A stretch of 64,000 bases of DNA from NCBI GenBank assembly GCA_964609965.1, contig CAZSTS010000003.1, positions 1 through 64,000 of the forward strand. The letters run 5' to 3'. Position numbers and translations under genes: made by a program. Each line of letters opens with the position of its first letter. Within the stretch, counting starts at the first letter, position 1. The notes below the pieces were generated by a model, which had not been told where the DNA came from, searched no databases, and was given only the letters and a program-made list of their open reading frames with translations. Source of the DNA: JAHJDR01 sp964609965. Its GTDB lineage: Bacteria; UBA10199; JADGCS01. Shown here piece after piece: positions 9,301 through 17,766 of the stretch.

Positions 9301-11854
9301 GGCTGAACTTAAGATGACCTCGCTTGGCACAGCCACATTGCCTCATTTTGAAGAAGGCGCAGTCATGGCTTATCGTGCGTTAAGACTGGTTCAAAGAGGC
9401 AAGCCACACCGACCCAATAATGTTTTGTTGCTTTCAAAAGACGCAGCGCCCATTCCATGGAATGGGAATCACACCCATGATCAAGAGCTTTCATTGTCTA
9501 CCGAAACTGTTAAACAGATATCATCCAGGGTAGGTGGTTTTGCAGAAGGGCTTCAAATTCAATCAACAGAAGTTATTCTCCCTCTTATAACAGAGGCTCA
9601 GTCTGAACCTGTTTGGACTGTTGTAGAAGTCAGGCATGATCAAAACAAAAACGTTATTAGTAGGCCCCCATTTTCGATTGAAGAAAGAGATTCTCTAAAA
9701 CCTCAAGATAAAGAATCTCAAATGAGTGAAAAACAGCAAAGAATGGGTAAGCTCTTAAATCAAGATCGTGCTAAACTTTTATTTGATAATGGTGATTATA
9801 ATGAATTATTTTTTCCAGAAGTTGATGACAAACCGAATGTGGCTCTCAATGTCTATCAAGGCCATGTAAACAATGTTCCTGTATTAGCTTATGCAGGTGA
9901 TTTTAGATATCGTGGTGGAGCTTTGGGTGAAAATGAAGGCAAAAAGCTCGCTGCTGCTGTGGTTCTGGCTTATCTCATGAATAAACCTTTGGTTGCTTTT
10001 CATGATGGGGCAGGGGCTAACATCAAAGAGTCCGTAGCCTCTTTAGGTTGGGCTGGTGCTTATTTTGGTGCCTTGGCTCATACGGGTGGATTTTCAACGC
10101 CAGATAAATTTCGCACTTGGTTTAAAAATCATTTGGGAAGAGAGTATTTTGAAAAAGTTTTAAGGCATTTTGATTTATCAAGATCTATTGACGAAATCAT
10201 TGATGGTGTTTCTAGGCAACTCATTCATTTTCATCTTCATGTAGGTGCCACAGTAGGCATGTTAGTTTACGGTGCTAGTATTGGGCATTTAAGTCTCATG
10301 AATGATCAACCTGAATGTTACAGAGTGCTCACAGGGGCGCAGACAGTGAGAAAGGTTTTGGGAGAAAAGGGAACAAATTATTCTTTAGGGGGAGCTAAAG
10401 CTCATGCTGAAAGAAGTGGTGATATTGAATTTGTTTTCCCATCAGAAGAAAAAGTTATTAACGCGACCAGGCAGTTACTTAAGTTGTTTTCTGTGATTGA
10501 GAGAAAAGAAGAAATCGAAAGAGATCAAAGTCTACCTCTTTTAGACGTGCCCATCAAATCAGGGATTGTATTTGGAAGAGATGTGCTCAAAGCCCATGTT
10601 GATCAGGGAGAGTTTTTCGAAACACGTCCTGATTTGAAACAAGCAAAGAATATACTAACAGGTTATGCCAAAATTGCAGGTTTTCCTGCAGCCATGATTG
10701 TCACAGCAACTGACTATGGTTTGTATAATGCTAATTCGTTTAAAAAAGTAACAGGTCTTGTTGAAGCGGCTCAAGACATAAACATTCCTTTGGTACTAGC
10801 CTGCGGTGACCAATGGGAAGCCCCTTCTTTGCCTGTGTCTAAAGAACACCTTGAAGGTAGACAAGGGTTTTATCACGCTCTCCTAAATGTCAATGTCCCT
10901 AAAATTAGTTTGGCATTGGGAGCCCGGTCCCTAGAACAACCCATCCATCAACACATGGATTATTGCCTCTATGTCAAAAGAGGTGATGAGACCGAAAGCG
11001 AAATAAATAGGGCTATGAGTTTTTGTCCCTTTGTTTGTGAAAATTTAACAGAAGCTTTTGATCAAATAGCGCGTCTCATGCCCTTTAGTAAAAATGAAGC
11101 TCCTTCCATGACAACACTGGGCGGTTCTCATGAAGGAAAATCTGATTTCAATCTTCCACAGGATCTCACTCAATCCTACGAGATGAGAAATGTCATTGAA
11201 GCGACTTTTGATAATGGATCTTTCAAAGAATATTGGAAAGATGATCAATTACCTCTTATCGTGGGTGTTGCCAAGTTAGGTGGCGTAAAAGTAGGTGTGA
11301 TTGCTGATAATCCTGCTATTGAGAGTGGGGCGCAAAATGTTGACTCAATAACCAAGTTTACTCGGATGAATAGACTTTGTGAAAGATTTAATCTTCCACT
11401 TATAGAACTCAATGATTCTCCTGCCTTTAAACCAGGTTCTGAACAAGAGCATAGAGGTATTCAAGGTGTTGGTGGTCGCTCGATTCGAGAGGAATGTTTG
11501 AGTCGCAATCCTAAGATAGCTGTTACTTTAAGGCAAAATTACGGAGGCCGTTTTATTCATGCTAATCTCATCACATTGGGACCACCCAGAGCAGGGTTGG
11601 TTCTAAAGAAAGCTAGAATTGGAGTGATGGGAGCTAAAGGAGCTGTAGGTGTTTTGTATGCAAAAAAATTAACAGCTCTCCCATTAGCAGAGCGTCAGGA
11701 AGCAGAAAAACAATGGCAAAAGGAATACGAAGATAAACAGCTCAGCCCAGAAAAAGCTGTAGAGCTTGGTTATGCAAAGGAAATAATAGACAGCGCTCAT
11801 CTAAGAGTTAAATTATGTGAGACACTTCAGTCTCTCATGAGAGAGGGTAATTAA
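6350..11854 (+). CDS. single-chain biotin-dependent acyl-CoA carboxylase
   Basis: 1834-residue fusion that should supply malonyl-CoA (or a related extender) for the fatty-acid genes behind it. Biotin carboxylase: residues 1-450 (KVLIANRGE at the N-end, GGGGKG ATP-grasp loop near 165, EMNTRLQVEHPVTEE near 290). Biotin carrier domain: about 600-670 with biotinyl Lys633 in EAMKM. A helical linker of about 450 residues has no domain I recognise. Carboxyltransferase: from about 1125 to the end; a beta-type crotonase unit (1125-1395), then two alpha-type units (about 1404-1590 and 1610-1834), the first of which looks degenerate. Single-chain layouts occur in eukaryotic ACC and in long-chain acyl-CoA carboxylases of bacteria. 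Start is TTG with a weak ribosome site; no other start fits the N-terminal domain. Ends 1 base before fabD. Confidence 0.85.
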   Translation: MNKRKIHKVLIANRGEPVRRAIKTFQKIGIKSVTIAISDDLSADWIAESDECSEVGSYLNADEIALAAKKAGCDGVWPGWGFLSENADFAKAVIENDLVWLGPSRDVISTMGSKSEATEIAKKAGLKTIPEISLQPKEAPQETYKELKEAAKEIGMPLLLKPALGGGGKGQAIIHDENEIEASWNQVFQINKNLFKSGPIIVQRFFTQARHIETQILADNYGSVVVLGERECTVQRRNQKVIEESPSPALTDDQRAALIESSASFAHSVGYSSAGTIEFLYSEGDFYFLEMNTRLQVEHPVTEETTRILKEGKECRVDLIQEMVLVAQGERLSFNQSQVLRKGHAIEARIYAEDPEKDFQPAPGTIASYSFPQDEGLRCDAAFSSAPFTVSPHFDSMIAKVIAWDDNREKTISKLSHALQKVVILGLTTNTGLCKRVLSHEDFKQGQYYTNLLAQNPQLQCEQIESPGLWFAVGTAIEYHQYLAQIRETLKSTQPTSLQHILSKIPQNSVCYEAHMQHQQAQLTVEERSEGNFCVSSANWEFCLKIIQRNENEFSIILPDGQLISVRTHSADKFKRHLCMQGRSFYLDVFPSGQTLKLDPHASPMTGMIVDVCVSVGDKVKKGQELYQIEAMKMMTSIKATHDGVIEEVLKNASDVAKSGESVLTLSSEESLQDDQVIENGNLGYSLKQSEVSELDDIKNYFLGYDVAHEWVDQCIDKVSQKIKTKQIKGNDFALMVSTILKARQELKDMFSNNEHILTFLAEQEDQASDLIPYAEKASLEELFQNYGVGSLSDLDKNPKTLIRFFQAFKNDSKVKKEKMIRLLTLCQSTGSCHQNLTSPLVSWLKTKPILSEIEKNDIWALLYLLSPEKYYEIGKLPVALEFLQEYRMVKRNPAYDFDLGEYDRLKQELDSGNECQSLEFEDFPGYLKPYLKKWFQHFVGRKLVLPKAIANKDVHLFELFPAQNPSKDNTIPPRFIALSLVSQAELKMTSLGTATLPHFEEGAVMAYRALRLVQRGKPHRPNNVLLLSKDAAPIPWNGNHTHDQELSLSTETVKQISSRVGGFAEGLQIQSTEVILPLITEAQSEPVWTVVEVRHDQNKNVISRPPFSIEERDSLKPQDKESQMSEKQQRMGKLLNQDRAKLLFDNGDYNELFFPEVDDKPNVALNVYQGHVNNVPVLAYAGDFRYRGGALGENEGKKLAAAVVLAYLMNKPLVAFHDGAGANIKESVASLGWAGAYFGALAHTGGFSTPDKFRTWFKNHLGREYFEKVLRHFDLSRSIDEIIDGVSRQLIHFHLHVGATVGMLVYGASIGHLSLMNDQPECYRVLTGAQTVRKVLGEKGTNYSLGGAKAHAERSGDIEFVFPSEEKVINATRQLLKLFSVIERKEEIERDQSLPLLDVPIKSGIVFGRDVLKAHVDQGEFFETRPDLKQAKNILTGYAKIAGFPAAMIVTATDYGLYNANSFKKVTGLVEAAQDINIPLVLACGDQWEAPSLPVSKEHLEGRQGFYHALLNVNVPKISLALGARSLEQPIHQHMDYCLYVKRGDETESEINRAMSFCPFVCENLTEAFDQIARLMPFSKNEAPSMTTLGGSHEGKSDFNLPQDLTQSYEMRNVIEATFDNGSFKEYWKDDQLPLIVGVAKLGGVKVGVIADNPAIESGAQNVDSITKFTRMNRLCERFNLPLIELNDSPAFKPGSEQEHRGIQGVGGRSIREECLSRNPKIAVTLRQNYGGRFIHANLITLGPPRAGLVLKKARIGVMGAKGAVGVLYAKKLTALPLAERQEAEKQWQKEYEDKQLSPEKAVELGYAKEIIDSAHLRVKLCETLQSLMREGN

Positions 11855-11855
11855 T

Positions 11856-12854
11856 ATGAATGCTCAAGAACAAAAATACACACTTGTTTTTTCTGGCCAA
11901 GGATCGCAACGACTTGGTATGGGAATGGATTTTTCTGAGGTCTTTGCTGAAGCAAGAGAGACTTTTGAAGAAGCTTCTCGCTCTCTCCCATTCAATGTTG
12001 TGGAGCTTATCAATGGTGATGATGGTCGATTAAATGAAACAAAGTACACACAACCATGTATCTTAACGGTCGAAATAGCCATTTTGAGAGTTTTGCAAAA
12101 ATACACGGGCCTTAAACCACATTATTATGGTGGTCATAGCCTGGGTGAGTATACAGCACTTGTGGCCGCGAATGTGATTCCTTTTGAACTCGCTGTATCA
12201 CTTGTTTATCAAAGAGGGTTATTTATGCAAAGCAGCTCTCCTGTTGGCTTTGGGGCCATGGCAGCTGTGATTATGTCAGATCTTCCTCTCAAAGACATCG
12301 AAGAAAGTGCCTCATCATACGGTGTTGATGTGGCCAATGATAATTCTACGAGTCAAATTGTTCTGAGTGGCAAAGCAGATTCAGTTAAAAAGCTTTGTAA
12401 TGAATTGGAACAGAAATACACAGGAACCGAACTCCGTATTGTGCCACTGAATGTGAGCGCCCCATTTCATTCAAGACATATGGCTGAGATCGAAGCCATA
12501 TTTCGTGACACACTCAACGTGTATAAAAAAGAAATGAATCCAATCAATCTTAAAAATGTCACCTCAAACTATACAGGAAGCTTTCATACAGGTTCTGTAG
12601 ATGATTTGATAGAAGCTCTTACAAAGCAACTTAGCGGCCGTGTGCGCTGGCGTGATAATATGTTTGCTCTTCAAGAAAAAGGGTTTCCAATTTTAGAGTT
12701 GGGACCACATCGTCCTTTGAGAGGCTTTTTTAAATCAATAGGGGTTTCAGCGCAGTCCATTATGGATTTGCGTTCAGCTCAAAAGGTTTTTCAAGAACTT
12801 GCAGTGGTAAAGAAATCACAAGAAATAGGAAAGGAACAAAATGTCACAATTTAA
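11856..12854 (+). CDS. fabD: malonyl-CoA:ACP transacylase
   Basis: 332 residues, close to the usual ~310. It moves the malonyl group from CoA to ACP. Visible signatures: FSGQGSQ at the N-end (oxyanion Gln), nucleophile Ser95 in GHSLGEY, and the active-site His in SAPFHSRHM. It starts 1 base after the carboxylase stop and overlaps the next gene by 14 bases, so the three are translated as one operon. Directly downstream placement of the malonyl-CoA maker and the malonyl transferase supports both calls. Confidence 0.93.
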   Translation: MNAQEQKYTLVFSGQGSQRLGMGMDFSEVFAEARETFEEASRSLPFNVVELINGDDGRLNETKYTQPCILTVEIAILRVLQKYTGLKPHYYGGHSLGEYTALVAANVIPFELAVSLVYQRGLFMQSSSPVGFGAMAAVIMSDLPLKDIEESASSYGVDVANDNSTSQIVLSGKADSVKKLCNELEQKYTGTELRIVPLNVSAPFHSRHMAEIEAIFRDTLNVYKKEMNPINLKNVTSNYTGSFHTGSVDDLIEALTKQLSGRVRWRDNMFALQEKGFPILELGPHRPLRGFFKSIGVSAQSIMDLRSAQKVFQELAVVKKSQEIGKEQNVTI

Positions 12855-13641
12855 TTCAAATGAATGGGCTGTCATACTTGGCGGGTCTAGTGGTTTTGGT
12901 TTGGCGACAGCTAAAAAATTAAGTGCTTCAGGCATGAGTGTTTGTGTTGTTCACCGTGATAGACGTGGTGCCATGAAAACCATTCAACCTGAATTTGATA
13001 AGATTCAAGAAAACGGTAATCCTTTTGTTGCCCTTAATTTGGATGCTTTGAGTCCAGAAGGTCAGGAAAAAACCATTACTGTTTTGCAGGATAAAATGGG
13101 TCCGAATGGCAAAGTAGGTCTTCTGCTTCATTCCATTGCCTTTGGAAATCTCAAATCTATCGTACCAAACCCCTCTCAGGACACTCCTTTTCTAGCTGAT
13201 GAGGATATGTCACATACGATTTATAGCATGGGGACAAGCCTTCTCACTTGGACGCAAAAACTATTTACAACAAATTTGTTTTCTAAAAACGCACAAGTTG
13301 TTGGTCTGACAAGCGAAGGCAACCTAAAGGTCTTGCCTGGTTATTCAGCGGTTTCTGCGGCTAAAGTCGCTTTAGAATCTGTCTCAAGGGCAATAGCAGT
13401 AGAATTTGCACCGCATGGCATTCGTTCAAATATTGTTCAGGCAGGTGTAACTGAAACGCCAGCTCTTAAGTTGATTCCTGGTCATGAAAAAATGGTTCAA
13501 GACGCTGTAAAAAGAAATCCCTATGAACGACTCACAACACCTGCAGATGTTGCGAATGCTATTTATCTCCTTTGTTTGCCAGAAGCGAGTTGGGTTAATG
13601 GTAGCTTGATTCACGTTGATGGGGGAGAACATCTGAAATAA
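12841..13641 (+). CDS. enoyl-ACP reductase, FabI/FabL-like SDR
   Basis: 266-residue short-chain dehydrogenase. The nucleotide-binding loop is GGSSGFGLATAKKL and the catalytic pair is Tyr168-x6-Lys175 (YSAVSAAK). The six-residue Tyr-Lys spacing marks enoyl reductases of the FabI/FabL type rather than ketoreductases (Tyr-x3-Lys). The C-terminal part (TPALKLIPGHEKMV, then NP-x-x-R) looks more like Bacillus FabL than E. coli FabI. It should do the last reduction of each elongation cycle, with NAD(P)H. Overlaps fabD by 14 bases. A trans-2-enoyl reductase is otherwise missing from the operon, which supports the role. Confidence 0.75.
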   Translation: MSQFNSNEWAVILGGSSGFGLATAKKLSASGMSVCVVHRDRRGAMKTIQPEFDKIQENGNPFVALNLDALSPEGQEKTITVLQDKMGPNGKVGLLLHSIAFGNLKSIVPNPSQDTPFLADEDMSHTIYSMGTSLLTWTQKLFTTNLFSKNAQVVGLTSEGNLKVLPGYSAVSAAKVALESVSRAIAVEFAPHGIRSNIVQAGVTETPALKLIPGHEKMVQDAVKRNPYERLTTPADVANAIYLLCLPEASWVNGSLIHVDGGEHLK

Positions 13642-13688
13642 AGTGTGATGGTAAAAATAAAAACACAAGATAAAGAAATGAGAATAAA

Positions 13689-14681
13689 ATGCTCTATATA
13701 AACAGCATGGGATATTTTGTCCCCGAAAATGTTATCGACAACAAGTTTCTCGAAGACCTAGATATAGGCACAAGTGATGAGTGGATCATGGAGAGGGTTG
13801 GCATTAGCAGGCGCCGAACCGTGCTTGATTTAGATTATATTAAAGAAACTAAAAACAAACGTCCACTTCAGTCAGTCGAGGGATCAATTTATTCCAACCG
13901 TCAAACTGGTGCTAAGGCTGCTAAAATGGCGCTAGAGCGAGCGGGTTTAAAACCTTCCGACATTGGTATGGTCATTGCAGGGAGTTCAACGCCTCAATAT
14001 TCCACACCTGCGGAGGCCTGCATGATTGCAGCTGAGCTTGGAATACAAGCACCAGCCTTTGATCTCAATTCTGCTTGTCCTACTTTTGTGTTTCAACTTA
14101 ATTTTATAAATTCCATGAAGGCGGAAGACCTTCCTGATCATATTTTAGTGGTCAATCCCGAAAATGTGACTCGTTGTGTGGATTACAATGATCGACGTTC
14201 TGCTGTTTTATTTGGTGATGCCACAACAGCAGCTATTGTTTCAAAAAAAGTGCCATCAAGGTATCATGTCAAAGAAAGCATGATTTTTTCAGACCCGTCT
14301 GGCTGGGAGAAGATTGTGGTTCCTGCCATGCAGCACTTTGTACAGGATGGTTCAAAGGTACAAATGTTTGCTATTCGCATGACATTGTCGCTTTTGAAAA
14401 AGATAAAAGAAAAAATGAAAGGTGACCCAAAAGATCTCAATTTCATTGGTCATCAAGCCAATTTGTTGATGTTACAAAATGTTGCCCAAAAGGCTGAAAT
14501 TGCAGATGGGAAACATTTTTACAATGTTGATGAGTATGGTAATTGCGGTGCTGCTGGAGCGCCTTGTGTTTTAGCGCAAAACTGGGACAAGTTTTCTCAT
14601 GGTGATGAAATCGCTCTCTGTATTGTTGGCGCTGGATTGAGCTGGGGTGGTCTTCTCATCTCAGTAGAAGGAGATATGTAA
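13689..14681 (+). CDS. fabH: beta-ketoacyl-ACP synthase III
   Basis: 330 residues, thiolase fold. It condenses an acyl-CoA primer with malonyl-ACP to begin chain synthesis. The triad is complete: Cys130 (NSACPTF), His255 (GHQAN), Asn285 (EYGNCGAAG). The N-terminal part is longer than in E. coli FabH (Cys112), with an insertion around residues 45-65 that may shape the primer pocket. The His motif is IGHQAN rather than the common NHQAN. 47 bases separate it from the reductase; its last base overlaps the start of fabA (TAATG). A specialised KAS III using an unusual primer is possible. Confidence 0.85.
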   Translation: MLYINSMGYFVPENVIDNKFLEDLDIGTSDEWIMERVGISRRRTVLDLDYIKETKNKRPLQSVEGSIYSNRQTGAKAAKMALERAGLKPSDIGMVIAGSSTPQYSTPAEACMIAAELGIQAPAFDLNSACPTFVFQLNFINSMKAEDLPDHILVVNPENVTRCVDYNDRRSAVLFGDATTAAIVSKKVPSRYHVKESMIFSDPSGWEKIVVPAMQHFVQDGSKVQMFAIRMTLSLLKKIKEKMKGDPKDLNFIGHQANLLMLQNVAQKAEIADGKHFYNVDEYGNCGAAGAPCVLAQNWDKFSHGDEIALCIVGAGLSWGGLLISVEGDM

Positions 14682-15226
14682 TGAAGTACTGTGAATTTTT
14701 GGATAAAACACGTTTTTCTAAAGAGGAGCTTATGGCTTATTCTTGGGGAGATCTTATTGAAGACCCTCCCAAAGAGGGTTGTGGTACGCTCCCAACACCT
14801 CCCATGCTCATGGTCGATCGAGTTATTGAAATTGAGCACAATGGAAAAAAAGGTAGGATTGTTGCCGAAAAAGATGTTCACCTAGATGATTGGTTTTTTC
14901 AGTGTCATTTTCGTAACGACCCCGTTCAACCAGGTTGTTTAGGTGTAGACGCTGTTTGGCAGATGATAGGGTTTTATATTTTTCTCCGTGGTGCTAAAGG
15001 CACAGGACGCGCATTGGGAGCAAAAGAAATTGATTTTTTTGGTCAGATCCGTCCCCATAACAAAGTCGTACGCTACGAAGTAGATATAAGAAGATATTCA
15101 GAGCTTTCTGAAAATGGCACAGCTTTGGCTATTGCTAATGGAAGGGTTCTTGTTGATGGTGAACCCATTTACACAATCAAGGATGCCAGGGTTGGTGCTT
15201 TTACTAAAATAGGAGAAAACAAATGA
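14681..15226 (+). CDS. fabA: 3-hydroxyacyl-ACP dehydratase/isomerase, FabA type
   Basis: 181 residues versus 172 in E. coli FabA. Strong family matches include PMLMVDRV, then WFFQCHFRNDPVQPGCLGVDAVWQ with the active-site His in CHF and Asp in GVDA, and RALGAKEIDFFGQI. FabA dehydrates 3-hydroxyacyl-ACP and can isomerise trans-2 to cis-3, opening the anaerobic route to unsaturated fatty acids when partnered by a FabB-type synthase. Overlaps the gene before by 1 base and fabG by 4 bases (ATGA). Having both FabA and FabZ in one operon suggests that unsaturated chains are made. Confidence 0.9.
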   Translation: MKYCEFLDKTRFSKEELMAYSWGDLIEDPPKEGCGTLPTPPMLMVDRVIEIEHNGKKGRIVAEKDVHLDDWFFQCHFRNDPVQPGCLGVDAVWQMIGFYIFLRGAKGTGRALGAKEIDFFGQIRPHNKVVRYEVDIRRYSELSENGTALAIANGRVLVDGEPIYTIKDARVGAFTKIGENK

Positions 15227-15954
15227 CTGATTTAAATCAAAAAATCGCTCTTGTAACAGGTGGTGCTACTGGTATTGGTAAGGCCTGTTGTATTGCTTTA
15301 GCACAAGCAGGTTTCACAGTAGGGATTCATTATAATAATAGTGAAGGACCTGCTGACGCACTTAAACGTGAGTTGGATAATGCTTTTACAATTCAGGCTG
15401 ATCTTTCTACACAGCAGGGTGTTGATAAAGTTTATGATGAACTCAAAGCGCGCGGAGGACTTAATGTTCTCGTCAATAACGCTGGTATGGCAATTGATGC
15501 TCCCTTGTTTTCTGCAAAGGTAGAAGATTTTGATAAAGTGACTGCCACAAACATGAAGAGCACCTGGCTTTTAACCAAGCGTTTAGCGCGTTTCATGATA
15601 CGCAAAAAAGAAGGTCGCGTGATAAATATTTCGAGCGTGATTGGCAGCACAGGTAATCCCACTCAAAGCGTGTATGGTATGACAAAGGCAGCTATTGATA
15701 ATTTTACTAAAACAGCTGCCTTGGAGCTTGCCCCTTATCAAATCCTGGTCAATGCTATTGCCCCTGGTTTTATTAAAACAAGAATGACCGATGAATTACC
15801 AGAAGAAGTTCAAGGTGAAATTAAAAGCCGCATTCCCTTAGGACGTGTGGGAACACCCGAAGAAGTGGGTAAGATGGTCAGGTTTTTGGCTACAGAGGCG
15901 GATTACTGTACAGGAAGTGTTTTTCACATCAATGGAGGAATGTACTGTGGATAA
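15223..15954 (+). CDS. fabG: 3-oxoacyl-ACP reductase
   Basis: 243 residues, a classic SDR of FabG size. NADPH loop TGGATGIGKA, NNAG motif, catalytic Ser in NISSVIG and Tyr-x3-Lys (YGMTK). It reduces 3-oxoacyl-ACP to 3-hydroxyacyl-ACP. The C-terminal FITGSVFHINGG-like end (CTGSVFHINGGMYCG) is typical. Overlaps fabA by 4 bases and fabZ by 8 bases; the last codons of fabG carry the ribosome site for fabZ. Confidence 0.92.
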   Translation: MTDLNQKIALVTGGATGIGKACCIALAQAGFTVGIHYNNSEGPADALKRELDNAFTIQADLSTQQGVDKVYDELKARGGLNVLVNNAGMAIDAPLFSAKVEDFDKVTATNMKSTWLLTKRLARFMIRKKEGRVINISSVIGSTGNPTQSVYGMTKAAIDNFTKTAALELAPYQILVNAIAPGFIKTRMTDELPEEVQGEIKSRIPLGRVGTPEEVGKMVRFLATEADYCTGSVFHINGGMYCG

Positions 15955-16405
15955 TAAAGCTCTCACATGTGATCAAATTGTTGAAATGATTCCACAAAAA
16001 AGGCCTTTTCGTTTTGTGGATACAATATTGGAAGTCGATGAAAACCACATCGTCGGAGAATATACATTTAGAAAAGATGAAATGTTCTACAAGGGACATT
16101 TCCCTAATTACCCGATCACACCTGGTGTGATTCTTCTAGAATGTATGTGCCAGGTTGGTGTGGTGGCGCTTGGGATTTATCTTATGTCTCAGGAGGCCTC
16201 TGGAAATGAAAATATGATTACTCTTTTTACAGATGCTGAAAGTGAGTTCATTAAAGCGGTTTATCCTGGAGATAAGGTGACCATCCGTGCTGAAAAAGTT
16301 TTTTGGCGCAGACGTAAAATGCGATGCAAAGTACAAATGTTTAATGAAAGTGGTGAGCTGGTAGCACAGGCCACTGCTTCGGGAATGGGAGTAAAAAATG
16401 ACTAG
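15947..16405 (+). CDS. fabZ: 3-hydroxyacyl-ACP dehydratase
   Basis: 152 residues, the normal FabZ length. Signatures: IPQKRPFRFVD, then GHFPNYPITPGVILLECMCQ with the active-site His and Glu. Start chosen at GTG (15947) because GGAGGA lies 6 bases upstream, inside the end of fabG; an in-frame ATG 15 bases earlier has no ribosome site, and the long open frame further upstream is fabG read in the wrong frame. It overlaps the KAS gene by 8 bases. The usual Ala between Glu and Met (EAMAQ) is Cys here. Confidence 0.9.
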   Translation: MDNKALTCDQIVEMIPQKRPFRFVDTILEVDENHIVGEYTFRKDEMFYKGHFPNYPITPGVILLECMCQVGVVALGIYLMSQEASGNENMITLFTDAESEFIKAVYPGDKVTIRAEKVFWRRRKMRCKVQMFNESGELVAQATASGMGVKND

Positions 16406-17672
16406 AGTTGTAATTACAGGAATGGGTGTGGTCTCAGCCAATGCACATGGTTTGGATGAGTTTAAAACAGCCCTTCAAAATGGTGTTTCAGGGATTCGTT
16501 ATTATGAAAAACTAAAGGAACTTGGTTTTTCTTGTCAGGTGGGTGGTATTCCACAAGGCATAGAAGACATTAAGCGAGAGTATTTTTCAGAAGAAGCCCT
16601 CATGGCTATGAACAGTAGCATGCTTTATGCATCCATTGCTGCGATGGATTGTTGGAAAGATGCGGGACTTTCTCTACCCACACCTTCGGACGAAACAATA
16701 CATTGGGAAACGGGTGCTGTGATTGGGACAGGTATTGGCGGTATTGATACTTTAGGCGAAAAGGTTATCCCATTTATTAATGCTGGCAGAGTGAGAAGAT
16801 TAGGGAGCACAGCAGTTGAGCAAACAATGGGAAGTGCGGCCAGTGCTAAAATCGGGGGCTTTTTAGGCCTGGGAGGTCAAGTAACGTCTAACAGTAGCGC
16901 TTGCACAACAGGCACCGAAGCTATTGTGAATGCTTACTACATGATCAAAGATGGTCGTGAAAAGCGAGTTCTTGCTGGTGGTTCTGAAGGGAGCTCTCAC
17001 TATATTTGGGGAAGTTTTGATGCTATGCGAGGGGTGCTTTCTTCAAAATACAATGACCAACCAGAAAAAGCATCAAGGCCTATGAGTGCTTCAGCTGGAG
17101 GTTTTGTGCCATCTTCTGGTGCGGGGATTCTCATGTTAGAGAGTTTAGAATCAGCTAAAAAGAGAGGCGCAAAAATTTACGCCGAGGTCTTAGGTGGTCA
17201 TGTCAATTGTGGTGGTCAACGTAATGGAGGAAGTATTACAGCGCCTAATCCTGAGGGTGTTGTGAGATGTGTTCGAAAGGCTGTTGAAAATTCAGGTATC
17301 AGACCACAAGACATTGATGCCATTAATGGGCACCTCACTGCCACAATGGCAGATTCCATGGAGATTAAAAATTGGCAGAGGGCCTTAGAATGCAGCGAAA
17401 AAGATTTTCCATACATCAATTCCACAAAATCACTTGTGGGACATGGTTTAGGAGCAGCAGGAGGCATTGAGTGTGTCGCTGCTGCCTTACAACTTGATAA
17501 TGGTTTTTTACATGGTTCAATAAACTGTGAAGACCTGCACCCAGAACTCGAAGCTTTTTCTGAAAGAATTGTCAGAAAGACGATAGAAAAAGATGTTCGT
17601 ATTCTTGCAAAGGCAAGTTTTGGTTTTGGTGATGTGAATGGAATGTTGATCATGAAAAAGTGGGAAGGTTAA
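16398..17672 (+). CDS. beta-ketoacyl-ACP synthase I/II type
   Basis: 424 residues. Elongating condensing enzyme, with nucleophile Cys169 in NSSACTTGTEA, first His in NGHLTATMADSMEI (usually NAHGTST) and second His in STKSLVGHGLGAAGG. All catalytic residues are present. It is the only elongating KAS in the operon, so with FabA it may serve the FabB role as well as FabF's. Ribosome site GGGAGT just ahead of ATG. Overlaps fabZ by 8 bases; 94 bases separate it from ACP. FabF versus FabB cannot be settled by eye. Confidence 0.88.
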   Translation: MTRVVITGMGVVSANAHGLDEFKTALQNGVSGIRYYEKLKELGFSCQVGGIPQGIEDIKREYFSEEALMAMNSSMLYASIAAMDCWKDAGLSLPTPSDETIHWETGAVIGTGIGGIDTLGEKVIPFINAGRVRRLGSTAVEQTMGSAASAKIGGFLGLGGQVTSNSSACTTGTEAIVNAYYMIKDGREKRVLAGGSEGSSHYIWGSFDAMRGVLSSKYNDQPEKASRPMSASAGGFVPSSGAGILMLESLESAKKRGAKIYAEVLGGHVNCGGQRNGGSITAPNPEGVVRCVRKAVENSGIRPQDIDAINGHLTATMADSMEIKNWQRALECSEKDFPYINSTKSLVGHGLGAAGGIECVAAALQLDNGFLHGSINCEDLHPELEAFSERIVRKTIEKDVRILAKASFGFGDVNGMLIMKKWEG

Positions 17673-17766
17673 TATAATTAATAATATATTATCTCTTGGT
17701 TTTGTTCTGTGCCATAGTGACACAGGGTTTGAGGCTGAGCAGTTAATTTTATAATAGGAGTAAAAA

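Noticed and set aside
15845..15946. N-terminal extension of fabZ
   Set aside because: It is fabG read in another frame; the GTG with GGAGGA fits the normal FabZ length.
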